From NCBI RefSeq assembly GCF_018320785.1, contig NC_054867.1, positions 23,377,855 through 23,441,854 on the forward strand: DNA of 64,000 nucleotides, given 5' to 3'. Both the position numbers and the translations under genes were made by a program. This stretch comes from Cheilinus undulatus (Eukaryota > Chordata > Actinopteri > Labriformes > Labridae). Numbering within the stretch: the first letter of the stretch is position 1; the number at the start of each line of letters is the position of its first letter. The notes below the pieces were generated by a model. That model made no database searches. It had not been told where the DNA came from and was given only the letters and a program-made list of their open reading frames with translations. Positions 36,238 to 49,495 of this stretch are shown one piece after another.

Positions 36238-36395
36238 AGTCAGTCTGTCCACTGACAGCAGCCTCTGCTGTATCCTGTCTTCATTTATGCAACAGATCAC
36301 AAAATCTCTCAACATCATTGTCAACGAATCACCAAAGTTACAGTCCTGCACCAGCTTTCTCAGTTCTACCACATAATCACCCACACTTTGCATAT
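36238..36395 (-). pseudogene. LTR-retrotransposon Gag fragment (Ty3/Gypsy-like)
   Basis: On the minus strand about 52 residues read VGDYVVELRKL...CNFGDSL...MLRDFVICCI...IQQRLL...LTF. This pattern is characteristic of the capsid region of Gypsy-type Gag proteins. The fragment stops at the edge of the miniature transposon (36234), and no pol, LTR or zinc knuckle was found nearby. It is a short relic. Confidence 0.6.
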
Positions 36396-36504
36396 TACTC
36401 TGGTGCCCCCTCTGTTGGCACTAAGATGCAACAACATTCCACGGTCATTTCAAAACACAGGGAAAGTCGCAGAATGATAACATTATAGGATTTTATTGAA
36501 AATC

Positions 36505-36690
36505 TGTTCATATTTCAGATTTTTTTGTGGCACCAGTTTTATACCAGTACACCCAAAAAGTCTTCTGAGACATATGAAGGAGCAACGGTGTGATGTGCAA
36601 ATCAACACAGACACGCCGCCAATTGTAGTAGTAATATGTAGACATTTTCTGATGGTAATTGCAGCATACAGGACTATTTAAAGCTGTAAA
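36505..36690 (+). repeat. Family R fragment
   Basis: AGTCTTCTGAGACATATGAAG, GTGATGTGCAAAT and CACAGACACGCCGCCAATTG correspond to the distal part of the 31830 repeat in reverse orientation. Confidence 0.45.
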
Positions 36691-36699
36691 GTAGTAGAT

Positions 36700-39600
36700 C
36701 AATCATTCCGAGTGGCTCACCTCCACTTCCTGAGCCCCAATGGATATTCAGGATCATGTCAGAAAACCTATGAGTGTGCAAGTCAGTGCATTAAAAGAGA
36801 AAGATATGAAGATAAAATTGCTCCTTAATTATACACAAGTTTCTTATTGTATTCAGCATACAGTGTTGGGAATATTACTCATTTTATTCTGTATAAAAAT
36901 GTAGAATCTGAACACAATGGCTGAGATTCTTCTGCATAGAAAGTCCATTTGTGGTACATTTGTAGTTTGAGATCTACTAACCAATCATGTGTCCGCAAGT
37001 TCTGGGGTACACAGGTGAAACACTGTTTGTATAAAACAGCAAACAGGAAGACGCTTATTTACACTATTGACACACCAGCTCATATCAGGGGTATTCTGGT
37101 GGTGATTTATTTGTCTCTGTAAACATATATCATCATAGAACTGCAGCTAACTTTGTGAAATTTATGCCTACCATTGGTCCTAATAAACGCATCACAAATT
37201 ATCATTGAAAATAGGACAGAGTGTCAGGTATTTTGCACAAAACCTCATTTTGATTCATTATATTAATTTAAGTTGACAGCAGATCTTTAAGAATAATCCT
37301 ACTTTGTCCTGCTTCTTTGTCTGATAATTGAATGCATTTTCCCCCTGAGTCAGAAATCTTTTTATGTTAAATATGTCGGTCGGATGGAAAAAAATAAAGA
37401 TTGTCTTAACAAAAGATGAAAATCGGTGATTTTGATTTCAACAGAAGTGCTCAACCATTCAAAGGTCTGTGCTTGGGCAGGAACATTTACTTTGACACAC
37501 CCGTGCATTCTTCACAGGAAAAGTTATGTGTCAGAGACGCAGACAAACAACCAGAGTGTTTGTGCGCACCCACACACTCTTCTATCTGAGTTGGATATCA
37601 GTGATTAAGTCCAACAAAATAACCCCACACATCACGTATCTCCCTCTGGGTGTTTCATTGACTGATCGCAAAAATGAAACAAATGCTGAGTGGTTCTGCA
37701 AATGCCCTTTTATGGCACGCTCAGCCTGCTGGCTCTCATTCTCAGATACTGACACATGGTCAGGGCCTAGAGTGTATCATATAGACACAGGGGACCTGTA
37801 GTGTCAGTTTGAGATGCACAGGCTTTTTAAATGCAGTTATAAGGATTCAGAGAGACTACACACAGTACCAAAAATCAGAACAGAGTCTGCTACATGTAGC
37901 TGTAGTAGGTGATGGATGGATGGGTGGATTAGCCCATTCAGCAGGTTACCTGGCCTGAGAGGCCATGTTCAAGAGGGGCCAATGTAACTTCTTAGTCATC
38001 CTTAGGGTACAGATTTTTAAATCTCTGCTAAATAAATTTCAGAAAGTGGACTCCAGCTGGCTGATAAATGGACAGCTTCAGATACTTCTTGAGTTAAAAA
38101 CAATTTGATTGTAAACTTATGTACCAATATTAAGCTTTATATGAAAAATAACAATTTAATTTCTTCTTAAAATGTACTCAACAAAATAAGCATCAAGCCA
38201 GAGTTAATCAAACATGTGTTGCTTTAACCTAGTTATTTGGAAGAGGCATACCATCAGTGCTGAAACTAGAGCTGCTTATGCCCTTATTTTAATTATTTCT
38301 TCAGCTGCTTCATGCCAAGGTTCTCCTGCACTTGTATTTTTATGATGGCCACTGTGCTATGCATCATCACCAACAAACCTCCACACAAAGATCACTACTG
38401 TGGAATAACAAGTCAAATATGTCTAAACCCAGGTATCTTATTTGGACTATAATGCACTTCTGATAAATACAATGAAAAGAGCAGAGATGTTTAAAAACAA
38501 AGCTACAAAATGTGTGAGCAGGGGCCTTTTTAGTCCTTTAGAGGCCCTGGGCAAAAACTAATATGAGGCCCCTCCCCCTTTTCCCAAAGGCAGTCATAAT
38601 GAGTGAACAAATATTTTAAAGCATCTTTTAGATTTATAAAGCCAAAGAACTACATTACATATCAAATTCTGGAATTTAAATTCCCAAATTGCCATCAGTT
38701 CTGCATTGGCTCTTATAAGAGCATCATAACTCAAAGCACATTGTAACATTTGGACATGACTCTAGGCCTACGTTAAATGAAAACAAAATTAATGCTCAAT
38801 ACTGGTGCACCATCCATTCTACTGCCATAAATAAAACATTTTATTCAATTCATCCAATTGTGTCACACAATAATCCACCGACTGATGGTCATAGTTTGTC
38901 AGTAGATCTAGCTTACTAGAACTGGCTTGACATGAAGGCATTTGTGAGCTTTTTGAGCTACTTGGAACTTCTTGTTTGGGCCAGAGATCCTCCCAGGGGC
39001 TTCTTTTGATAATTTAAATCCATTTAAACGCTTTTAATTCATTTTTGGTGGTTTATTTATATATACACATACAGCTATTTTAAATATTAGTCTGGCCCCA
39101 TTGTAATTAAGTGTTACTGATCACCTAAACTAAATAAGAACCATTTATAAATCAATTAGAGCCACCAAGATTAACTGAGTTAATCACAATTAATTAAGAT
39201 CCATCATTAGTGCACTCATTTTTTTAATCCTGATTTATTTCATGCTGTATTATCCCTTTCGACACACTTTGATTAAGGCATGTAAGCGTCTCTCTGCAGC
39301 CATTTTTATGTTAATTATTTCAAACTCTGTTTTTGCACCAGTTTGGTTGAACTGCCCATATTATGTTACACAATTTTTTTCTTTACTTGTCTGACAGATT
39401 ATTGTAACTCAAATATCACTACATTAATTGTTATCAAATCAAATCTTTATTTGAATCAAATCGGGACCTTGTAATCAGACTCTCTGAGTGCCAGGTCTAG
39501 TGATTACAACAAAAAGCAAATCCAGTAGCTTCTAACAGCCAAAGGTTAAAAGAAGGCGTTCCTCCTGGCTGTGTCTGAATGTCAGCACACACAGTGCTTG

Positions 39601-41180
39601 TAATTTTTTTTTGACACAACCACCGTGCATAACTCTCATAAAAATTCCAAACTTTCTCTCACAAAAAGATTCAGCAATCATTCAATCAGTCAAACAATTG
39701 TGCTGTGACAGATTGCCAGTGTTGGGCAGTTTGTCATGAGTGAGCTTCCCTGAACATGATGAATGATCTGCAGCTCACAGCACATCTGATTGGAGTCCCC
39801 TTGTCATTTTAACACACTGCTTTTGATGAGAGAGCATTTTCCCTTGACGTTAACACAAAAATCCAAGACACATTTAAAATTGTGACCAGGCTACCTCCAC
39901 AAGTAGTCTAAAAACTACTAACAGACATGCAATAAAAGAACAAAGAAGAAATGTGCAAGGAAAGCAATATAGAGTCATTGAGTCAATTTCTGTGGACAAA
40001 AGCCTGATAACGAGGGCAGAACCAACAAGTTTCTGCAGCTTGGCATCAGCACTTTGATCAAAAACATTCAGAAGAATGTCTGTGTAACATTTTGATTTTT
40101 AGCATAGTTTGATTTTGATTTTAAGCCACTCTGCATATCCTGGGGTTAAATACAAACATTTAGAGGTAAACACCTACATGCCACACTTTGGGCTGGGCAG
40201 CTTTGTTTAACCAGATCATAGCTTAGATAAATGAAACCAAACAGGTCCAGCTGACAGGAGCCCCAGAGGTCTGCACAGGTTTAACTACAAGCATCTTCTC
40301 ACTAAAGACCTCAGGAGATGCCCTGCAGGGACTGACGGCTTGTCAGTCAGTTTCATTGGAAAGTGACAGCTTCACTGAGAGCCAGTAAAACCAAACAGAA
40401 ATGTTTAGGATGGCTTTGTAGGGTGTGTGTGACCCTGAAGGTGTGAATGATATTCTGTGAATGTTTCACCTTTAATTCTTCATTTGTTCAGGTAAATTTC
40501 ACTTTTCACCTCCCATGGCTTAAACTGCAGGAGAGCATGAATGAAGTGTTGAGTGACTGTTGACCTCCAACCTCCAGTATCCACCTCCAGCCTTCAGAGC
40601 ACAGATTGCATAAGCATCGTGTTAGCTGCATATTCCCTTTCAGTTCAGTGAACAGGACTGACAAAACATTGCAGTGTCACCAAGCAGCTCAGCCTCAATT
40701 TTCATTTGTTGATGGTGGCAATTTGATTGTACACAAATTATTTGAAGCTTGAAACCTTGTACAGAGAGATCATATTACACTCACATAGGACATTCCTTTT
40801 TAAAATGCACAAAGACCTTTAAAAAACATCTGCAAAGCTGCTGCTTTATTGTTCTGCAGGTTTCTCCACAACAACTTTGCTTGATTGTAAAAATAAAAAT
40901 ACTTTGCCCTTATTAGAGAAGATGTTATGATTTTAATTCAATGGTCATTTGCAATCACATGAAAAAGATAGCATTTCAAAGATCATTGTGAAAAGGTCAT
41001 GTATTTATTATCCATAAAGTGTACATGAAAATGAATGGAGCAACAGCTACCTGGGGTAAACCCCGCCCCCTTCATGTTGATTGGACATTGGTCAAACTGT
41101 AAGACTAAAATCTATGTCAAATTAAATTTTTTCTTAGATTTAGACTCTGTCATAACTTTTATCAGTTCATTTGACTTCTG
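36700..41180. other. Intergenic DNA, nothing assigned
   Basis: About 4.5 kb with no recognisable exon. Fragments such as GAGGCCCTGGGCAAAAACTA (about 38540) look repeat-like but cannot be bounded. Confidence 0.35.
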
Positions 41181-41184
41181 CCCA

Positions 41185-41840
41185 ACAGACGAGACCCTGT
41201 TCTGACGACACCAAACACCGCACATACTCACAAACACACCATCCCCACTTGAGGCACAGTAGGGACAGCGTCATGCTGTGGGGATAATTCTCGACAGCCA
41301 GCCCTGGAAGGCTTGTAAAGGAAGACAGTAAAATGAATGTGGCAAAATATAGAAAAATTCTGGAGGACACCCAGATTCAGTCTGCAGGAGAGCTACAGCT
41401 TGGAAGAAGATTTTTTTCTAGCCAAAGCTTTAGAGAGATGGTTTAAAGACAACAAGGTGAATGTTCTGGAGTGGCAGAGTCAAAGCCCAGACCTCAGTCT
41501 GACAGAGAATTATGGCTGGACTTGAAAAGGGTTTTTTCCCCCCCAACCTGACAGAGCTTGAGCAGTTTTGCAAAGAAGAATGGAGAAAATTGCAGTGTCC
41601 AGATGTGCAAGCCTGTTTTAGACCTATCTAACAAAGACTCAGTGCTGTGCCAAAGATGCATCTACTAAATACTGACTTAAAGGGGGTGAATATTTACACT
41701 GTCAGTTATTTTACATATTTCTATTTATCTGAAATTATTTTGTAGTAATCTGTTTTCACTTTGACATGAAAGAGGACTCAGTAGCTGTATTAATAAGATC
41801 AAACATGATTGATTTTTGACAAATGTGAAACCAGGTTTTG
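41185..41840 (+). mobile_element. Tc1-like transposon remnant
   Basis: The plus strand carries, in changing frames, a GACGAGACCCTGTTCTGACG stretch and GCGTCATGCTGTGGGG (SVMLWG). A CCTGGAAGGCTTGTAAAGG stretch (GRLV) and VNVLEWQSQSPDLSLTEN (41460-41513) follow, then LEQFCKE, each a Tc1 transposase signature. The right end decays after GTGAATATTTACACTGTC. It is not functional. Confidence 0.75.
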
Positions 41841-41849
41841 GAACAAGGC

Positions 41850-44800
41850 TTTTCTGTATCTCTCTGTTTATCTCTTTCTATCTCTAGTCAGTGTCTCTGT
41901 CTGGGTATTTTGACTTCAAGTTTGTTCAATGGAAAGAGAAGGAGAAGTTACATTCATATGAAGATACAGTTATGTTATTTCACTGCTTTTTGCTTTAACC
42001 ACAGTCTGATATTTTAATGCTCCGTAAACGTTGTGCAGGTTAACCTAAGAAATCTGACTTCTAATGAACAGGTTTTTTTGTTTGTTTTTGTTTTATATTT
42101 CTAATTTCTATCACCAGGATAATATGTCAGTGCCAGTAGCAAAGTCATTTAAGGAAAGTACTGTGCATATTAATTTATAATCACTAATATCTCTTCTTTT
42201 ATTCAATAACTAGTGACATTTTTAATTCATACTGGATGCATGAAAGGTAAGTCCTCCTCCTCTTTAAAAACAGCTGTTTGTGTTTTGTTTGTTGTTGTTG
42301 TTTTGCTATAGTGCATACCTCGGTTTTATCACATGGGGCACACCTCAGCCAGGTATCTTGACAGCTTCCACTGCAAAGATCTGATGCTCCATCTTTCTGT
42401 CATTAATCTCTGCCTCGTGGCTACAGAGGAAATCAGACCTGTTGCTTGAGCTGAGAGAGCAGCTTTTCTTCAGCTTGTCAGTCTTTCTCTTTTTTTTTAA
42501 TATCAGCTCCTGTACGGGCAAATCCCGGATCAGAATAATTGACGGAGTGATTACTTTATTGCCGCCGGTGCACTTTTAGAGCACTTTGCCTATTAAATCT
42601 GACAGTTTACACAAGAAAACATAAAAATCTGGCGCGGCATCAGACACTAATAGTTTTTGGAGCATGTAAGCTGTCATGTTGTATTCAGTTTTAATTAGTT
42701 GAAGTGACTCACTTGCTTCTTTTGTATGTTGCTTTTTATTTTGCTGTTTGTATAAAGTAGCAAGTAATGCTCCTGTGCAGCCATGCCAAGTTGATTTTCT
42801 GTTGCCATAGAAGATAGAAGTTTATCTTTGATGAGCTCATCCAATGGCTCACTGTTGACTTAATACTCCCCTATTTGTTCTATCTGTAATCAGACACTAT
42901 GAAACGTAATATAAACTGGCATGCAAATCTGCACCAGCAGGTTGCATTCAAAATCAAAAGCACTTTCACACTAACCAAACATTTTCTTAGCATTAAAAAT
43001 CCTAGTTTTCTGGAGATGACCAGAATGATATTTGATTAGGAACATTTAAATGAGAGGAATTACATGCTTTTCTTCTTTGGCTGCAACTTTTGCCCGCAGG
43101 CACTTTGAGATGAAAAGGAGAGAAAAGAATTCACTGGAGTGTCTTTTCTCATTGAAGTGTAAACGTACTTATTCAGACAAGCTGCAGGAGAGACAGAGGT
43201 ATATTGTATGTATTGCATAACATGAAGGTAGAACAGGTACCTGTGACAACATGCCATGCTGTTAACAACATGCTAGCATGAAGGGGTGTGGACTGCACAT
43301 CAATCACTATCAGAAATGAAGCCAAGTTTCTATCAGTGTTCTTGTTCCACTCATGCCACCGTAAGGCCTCACCCCATACCTCACTTACATATCTGGAGAA
43401 TTTATTGCATTTTTGTTTTAGGGTTTATTTGTCATGGCTTACATCCCTGTTCAGAGCCTCGGCTCTGACAAAGGTTTACTGACAGGTGTAGTTTTAGAAA
43501 GCCATGACCTGGAACATTAGAGCAGCAGGTTTGAAAAGGGAGTGCTGCAGGTTCAGTCTGTCGTTTGTAGTAGAGCTTGTAGTTGTTTAAGTAGTAGTGC
43601 ATTGCCTCCATGTGACATGTTTTACAACCCTTATGGTATGAAGTAAAGTTGCAAACTGTTCCTGTATGAAAGCATGAATGAATTGTGATAATGAATGGTG
43701 ATGGTGGATCCAGAAAGATGTTTTACAGTCACTGCAATCTTCAAACCTTGAAGCCAAACCTGCAGCAATGCTCCTGGTGCAGTATATCTGTCAGCGTACA
43801 GTATGTGTTTGATGCAGAAGTTGTCAGAGCAGATTCCTCTGCAGGGTTAGCATCAAGACGACCTCCCAGAAACACTTACATAAGAAAGAAAAAAGTGCAT
43901 AGATTAATTACTTTAACGTGACCTATTCATACTTTTTTTTAACATAAAGCATTCACATCATTTATATTTACACCACTGGGGCCTTCGTTCTAACTTTTTA
44001 AATTGACAGTCTCTTTAATGTTTGAACAAGGTGCCAACCATTCAGCTGTATTTATCTCTTCTTTCTTTCTCATGGCCACTGGCTGACTTTAAATATTGAG
44101 GGTAATTTGAAAACAGCTTGTCTTCCTTATCTTTTGGTGCCATTTTTGGTATGCCCGCAAACAACTCTCTCTCTCTCTTTATCTGCAAGCTTCTCTGAAC
44201 ATGATCCTGGATCGACTGGCAAAAATGCTCACTTTCTTCATCTCTGTCTTCATTTTCACTTTTTTCCTCTCTTCCAGCATCCTCATCCCCTTCTTTATCT
44301 GCGTTCTTCCCCTCATTCTGCCTCCTTTTATCTTTCTTTTTTCCTCTTTTTACTACCTGATTTAATGTGTTTAGGTGGCACTACTCCTCAAATTTACTGT
44401 CACCTTTCTCCTCTCCTCAAGGCTTCCCTCTCCCACAGTGAGTTTGGGGTGGACTATAGCATTTGGACATTTTTGAAGGGAGGAGCCACACAGTATTTTA
44501 TTTCACTCTGATATTTCAGCCTGTTGACCAATTCATTAGTCACTTTTGACTTACTTACTTGCCTTTTATATCAAAAAAGTCTCACTCATGCCACTGTCAA
44601 ATACAAATTTAGCAAAAAAAAAATCTTACAGCTTAAGCTTATTTCCATTGAGTGAATTAAACTTTTTTTGTAACTCACTTAAGCTGTTCCATTTATACAT
44701 TGAAATATTTTCCTAGTAGTGTCATGCGAGTCAAATAAATACTGCATTTCTTCAAGAGATCCGTATCAGTCCTCTCATCCAGCTAGAAAGTAAGTATGTC

Positions 44801-45590
44801 TATTTCACAATATGTTGAAGCTCTAATCTCTGTGCTTCAATCTATTGTTGTGAACCTGTTTGTGCATACTGACTGTTTATGTTTTCTGACTTCTCATGCA
44901 GTTAATTGATCCGGCCTTCAAAGCTGAAAATCCTTCAGTCTGCTCCACTGTACCGTAGCCTTCAACACTCTTCAAACAGCGATGTGCGGTGGGTGGGACT
45001 GTCTGTCTGTACTGTAAGTTCAGGAAAGGCTGTGTAGCCTAGGGCGCGGCACCCCCACCCATAATTCATGTTCAAACCTGTTCCTGTAGGGCTAAAAAGA
45101 CCTCTCAAATAATCATCCTCTGAAGGAGAAAAATACCCGGTATCTCAGTGTCACCACACGTTTAACGCACAGGCTCTCACACAGATTATTGTTTGCAGGA
45201 GTTGCTATGATGTCATCCTTGATGCAACTCTTTGTGTGGCTTGATATGACCTGTATGGGCTTTGTGAGCCTAGATTAGACCCTTTTTCAACAGTAATGTC
45301 ATCTGAGGTGTTGGGAACATTGCGATGCAATGCCTTGAATTTATTTTGTGAGGAGGAGAAACACCTGAAAAATCAGGACTGAGGCAGGTCAGGTCCCGTC
45401 ATGTATGGAATGTCATTTTTCTGTCATGTCAGCTTTCTATATGAACTCTCTAAAAAGTACAAGTAGTGTGTAAATGGATCTGTGTCTGCTGACACGGATT
45501 AGCAAACCCCCATAGGGTGTTAAACAAATATTTCTCAGAACTGAGTGAATCATAGGGTAACTCACAACAGGACACAGTATGTGGCCTACA
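41850..45590. other. Intergenic DNA, nothing assigned
   Basis: About 3.7 kb. The open frame at 44107-44511 is a pyrimidine-rich low-complexity stretch, not a convincing gene. Confidence 0.35.
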
Positions 45591-45654
45591 GTGATAAAAT
45601 ATCACGATACAATGATTCTTGATCTCTGTTTTCTTCTAACAAAATGATAAGAGG

Positions 45655-45790
45655 AACAACAAAAAGTAAAAGGACTTTGGACTCAAGTAAAAGTAGAGTT
45701 ACTCTGATTAAAATTTACTTAAGCAAATAGAAGGAAACTGGTCTATAAATCTACTCAAGTAAAAGTACAAAGTATTTAAAGTTTCCTTGT
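45655..45790. repeat. Interspersed repeat fragment (CAAGTAAAAGTA type)
   Basis: Repeated CTCAAGTAAAAGTA motifs and GAGTTACTCTGATTAAAAT resemble a common teleost repeat. A second fragment lies at 48395-48505 (CAAGTAAAAGTGCAGTTACT...ATTACTTTCCACCCCTG). Confidence 0.5.
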
Positions 45791-46084
45791 CAGAGGTAAA
45801 TATGAACTTTCTTTATTTGCAAGAATTTAGATCTCCGACCAGGTTGTTCAGGTAAAGTCACACCTCTATTACAGTTAAATACACAGCGCCATTAACAGTG
45901 TTAATTAAACTGAACCATTTAAAAGTATATGGTGGTCATCACTACATATAGTTAAACTACACTATTGAGGAGTTCGTTATAATATGATAGAGATGTAGTA
46001 ACTCTTGAAAATCAGTGGTAAGTTAGCTCTCCCCTGATGAGAGATTCAACCTCATAGCAAGGCATTCATTCTGATGAAGATTAA

Positions 46085-46292
46085 ACACTGCACCCATGAA
46101 ATGGTAAATGGACTTGAGCTTTTATAGCGCTTTTCTATTCATCTCATGACTCAAAGCCCTTCTACACTGCAGGTCACACCTTCCCATTCACACCCTTTCA
46201 CTTCATTCACTCCACATTTACATACCATTGCTATAGAGAATTGGCCCTCTGTATTAGCTAATCCTATTCAAATGCATCCATACCCATTTAAA
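46085..46292. repeat. Interspersed repeat fragment
   Basis: GGTAAATGGACTTGAGCTTT, ATAGCGCTTTTCTA and CCATTGCTATAGAGAATTGG match a common teleost repeat. The last part is shared with 27600-27650. Confidence 0.5.
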
Positions 46293-46293
46293 G

Positions 46294-46842
46294 TGGACAT
46301 ATTCTACCCTTTTAAGACAAGTTTATATTGGTCTCAGAGGTCATCAAAACATGTCCGTGAAGTTTGTTGGTGAATAAACACTCCAGTATTGAATTTTTGC
46401 ATGTCTAAAAAACCCTTTGTTTCAGCCCTGCTCACAACAAGCCATTTCTGTGTCTGTGGCGTTAAATGTTAATGAGCTGTCTGACTCCACCCCTGACCAC
46501 ACCCCTCTCAGAAAATGGATGTGACTTTATGGATGTGGCTCTGATCCTCCTCTCGTCTACCAGCTGAGAGGAGAATCGGGAGAAGATGGCGGAACTTTCT
46601 TCCAAGGGGCGAGGGCCATCCGAACCTGGGGGCGGGACTAATTCCTCACATGACATCATGAGGGGAAAATCTGAGATTGGCTTGTTTTAGCACACATTTT
46701 CTAAAAAGGTGGTGAAAGAGAGGGGGAGATGGAATGGATTTTTCTGGTCCTTGAGGGGATTGTGGACAGGCCAGGAGCACATACTCCATTTTGTTAGAAA
46801 AGCTTGAAAAAGTGATTTTTGAGTAATATGTCCCCTGTAATG
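46294..46842. mobile_element. Miniature inverted-repeat element (GGACATATT ends)
   Basis: The left end GTGGACATATTCTACCC pairs with the complement of the right end, GAGTAATATGTCCCC. The interior (GACTCCACCCCTGACCACAC, GAAGATGGCGGAAC) is GC-richer and non-coding. Its length is about 550 bp. Confidence 0.55.
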
Positions 46843-46849
46843 TTGATTT

Positions 46850-47065
46850 ATACTTTATGCAGGTATGAAAATAGATCCGTGGATTTTAAACTTTACAACC
46901 ATCATACTCATACTCACGTCTGTTATGTTTGAGTGGACTAAACCACTAGAGGTCACTGTTTCTCAAGGAGCTCCATAACTACTTTCATGTTGCATGGTCC
47001 GTCCCATGGAAGAAAGGTGCATCCTTTGCTCAGCTGTGCTCTTGTAGTTGTCTGTCTTTTTGTCT
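46850..47065. repeat. Interspersed repeat, copy 2 of the 9520 type
   Basis: ACTTTACAACCATCATACTC, CACTAGAGGTCACTG and TTGTCTGTCTTTTTGTCTGG correspond to 9600-9845 in order and orientation. Confidence 0.45.
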
Positions 47066-47069
47066 GGGT

Positions 47070-48130
47070 GAGCTACTCAAACCCCTCCCCAAGCCCTGCG
47101 TTTTTACTAGGATTAGGGTCAGGGTTAGGGTTAGCCAAATGGAGGGCTCTCAAACTATATAAAGGCCTGGGATCTTTCTCAACCACCCCCCTCATATATG
47201 CAGATATGCATAGTATGGACAGAAAGGTCCATCCGTATAAATATGCATTTCAGATGCTCCTTATCTAGAGCCCAATCATCATAAAATTATTTCAATATTA
47301 ATTTGGCATCATAATTTCATGATAACAAGGGTTTAAATCAGTCAGGAGATTAACTCTGGCACATATCCACGTACGTGGCAGACTATCTGTTACACAGGAA
47401 GGACAAGTTTTATTCTATCCAGAGAGCTGCTGTTTATGACTCACTCAGGGGAAGAAGCAAAACCTTTCACATTGGTTAGACCTGACTTTGACAGACACTG
47501 GTCAGACTAACAGACAGAACAGGGCTCCATTAGGATGAGAGGCTGAAGTGAAGCTGTATGCAAATGATGAAGTTCTTCTGCAATAAAATGTTTTTAACCA
47601 GTTAAAATCAAATCAAACAAAACACATAGTTCTCTCTCCATCCCTTTGAAAAATCACTCTATCTCTATCAGCCTCTCTCTCTCTGGATAATGTGTTTGCT
47701 GAGCATGCAGCTGCTGCCTGGTGTGGGCTGTGTGCACTGCAGCTTTCCTTTTGATAATATACTTTTTGCCATAAAGTTAATTTAATGTATCTCATTTAAA
47801 TCATTTATTGCATCATATTAACCCTCTCCTTTGCTTTAATTACAAATAGTTATTAATAGATGGGCGAAAATGTGTATTATAGATGATTTTATATGTAAAT
47901 ATTGCAAGTCAGTATTTTCCAAAATTATCTCTCTTTTCCCTAAACCTCACACACCACATTTTGTCCCCGTGTTTGTGCTCCTTCATTTGCATTTGTGCCG
48001 TGCTTTTGGCCAGGGAAGCGTTCTGCACCCAAGCAGGGAAGAGCATACTCATGCTGTTACACTGTACTGTACTTCAGGATCAAATGCATACAGGCACGAT
48101 ATGGATTGACCAATCTGAGTATGTCACAGA
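47070..48130. other. Intergenic DNA, nothing assigned
   Basis: Contains a short telomere-like patch at 47110-47135. No gene recognised. Confidence 0.35.
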
Positions 48131-48134
48131 TGGA

Positions 48135-48345
48135 ACTCAGTAGATAACTTCACTTATGGTGCAAATGTGTCTCACATAAAAACAACAACAATCCACTAAA
48201 ATCATGACTAGAATAACCCCAGTAGGGATCACTGTACAAAAGTCAACATCCAAGCACAGCATAAAACACATGTAAACACTCTGCCCAAGACCAAATGAAC
48301 TTTGAAATGTTTCATCCTGAGAGACTAACACTCCAGTTTTTGCTG
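48135..48345. repeat. Interspersed repeat, copy 2 of the 6690 type
   Basis: GGGATCACTGTACAAAAGTC, CACTCTGCCCAAGACC and ACTAACACTCCAGTTTTTGC match 6790-7100 in order. Confidence 0.45.
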
Positions 48346-48394
48346 CTGTTGGGAAATAACTCTCTTGCTCTGTGCTGTCAATAGAGAAAAGGTA

Positions 48395-48505
48395 CAAGAG
48401 TATTAAACTCAAGTAAAAGTGCAGTTACTTTGGATACTACCCTTACTACCCCCAAAAAACAACACAATCAGAGTAAAGGTATTTAATTACTTTCCACCCC
48501 TGATG
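48395..48505. repeat. CAAGTAAAAGTA-type repeat fragment
   Basis: Same family as 45655-45790. The ending ATTTAATTACTTTCCACCCC looks like a terminal sequence. Confidence 0.45.
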
Positions 48506-48509
48506 ATTA

Positions 48510-49490
48510 TGCATCACGATGTTTGAAAACTAAAGATCATAAATTATCTTTATAAAGGTAAAATGCATTGATGATTATTTATTTACAGAAAACTGCTGTC
48601 AGTTTCTCCACTTCCTCTTTCTGTTTCTTTGCACCACTGTCCTCATCTCCTGTCTTATGTCATAGCGCCACCATGAGGAGTCATGAAGTACTGACACACT
48701 GAATTTAAATGCCAGAGAAACTGTGCTGTGTTCTGTATTTCAAATGAAAATATCCATGTTGGGCACAATCATCATAACATACAGTATGACTCAGGACAGC
48801 AATGTGTTGTCATGTCAGTATCTTGCCCCACCCCTATGGGACCCTAGGAAGAGTAGCTAAGGCCATGTGCCAAAGCTAACAGGAACCTTATAAACAATAA
48901 ACAGTTATTGAAATTATAACCGTCTCAAATGTTAAGATAGATCATTCCTTGGGGGAGCACATTACAAGAATTTCATACAAAACAGGATAAACTCCAGGTA
49001 AAATTTAGTTTCAAAGAACTTTTATTGTCAAGCAAACAGGACTTTGGTGTTGCCAGCAGTATTGCACCAACCTCATAGAAGTAATGAACATTAGTGACTG
49101 ATGTTCACCTTACATATCTGTTTCAGTACAGCAGATTCAGCACAGGAGCTCAGCGTGGCAGTGAAGTGTAGTGTCATGTGGCTAAAATGCTCTAAAAGAT
49201 GGAACGGCAGAGGAAAACATTCACAACAGTGCCACCTGCCGGCTAACCAAGTGTGGTGCAGTTGTCACAGAAGTATTGATGAAACCTGCAAGTTTTCAGA
49301 AAGCTGGACAAAGAGTCATTAGCACCTCTTTATTAAGGATCTCTGAAGGAATGTTGTGTTTATACGTCTTACAGCATAAACTGAAAAAGACCCATCAATG
49401 AATGAGTCATTACAGAAATTGGTTGAAAAGCAGGGAATGTGTTTTTTTTTTCTTAACCTCTAAAGCCAAGATAATAAATCTGACGTGGGG
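48510..49490. other. 3' flank of gene C
   Basis: Probably includes the 3' UTR. No other gene or repeat is recognisable in it. Confidence 0.4.
49021..49026 (-). terminator. Possible poly(A) signal of gene C
   Basis: On the minus strand TTGACAATAAAAGTTCTTTG has a typical mRNA 3'-end look. A nearer AATAAA lies at 49329-49334. Either would give a 3' UTR of about 165-475 nt. Confidence 0.4.
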
Positions 49491-49495
49491 AATCA

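Noticed and set aside
36126-36488. 120-codon plus-strand open frame
   Set aside because: It runs across the border of the miniature transposon and antisense to the Gag relic.
44107-44511. 134-codon open frame on the plus strand
   Set aside because: It is pyrimidine-rich low-complexity sequence (CTCTCT, TTTTCC) without domain, homologous segment or exon-like context.
16815-49490. A further keratin gene or pseudogene in the gap
   Set aside because: I looked for the conserved exon 1 end, exon 2 start and exon 7 end motifs on both strands and saw none. Only mobile-element remnants were recognised.
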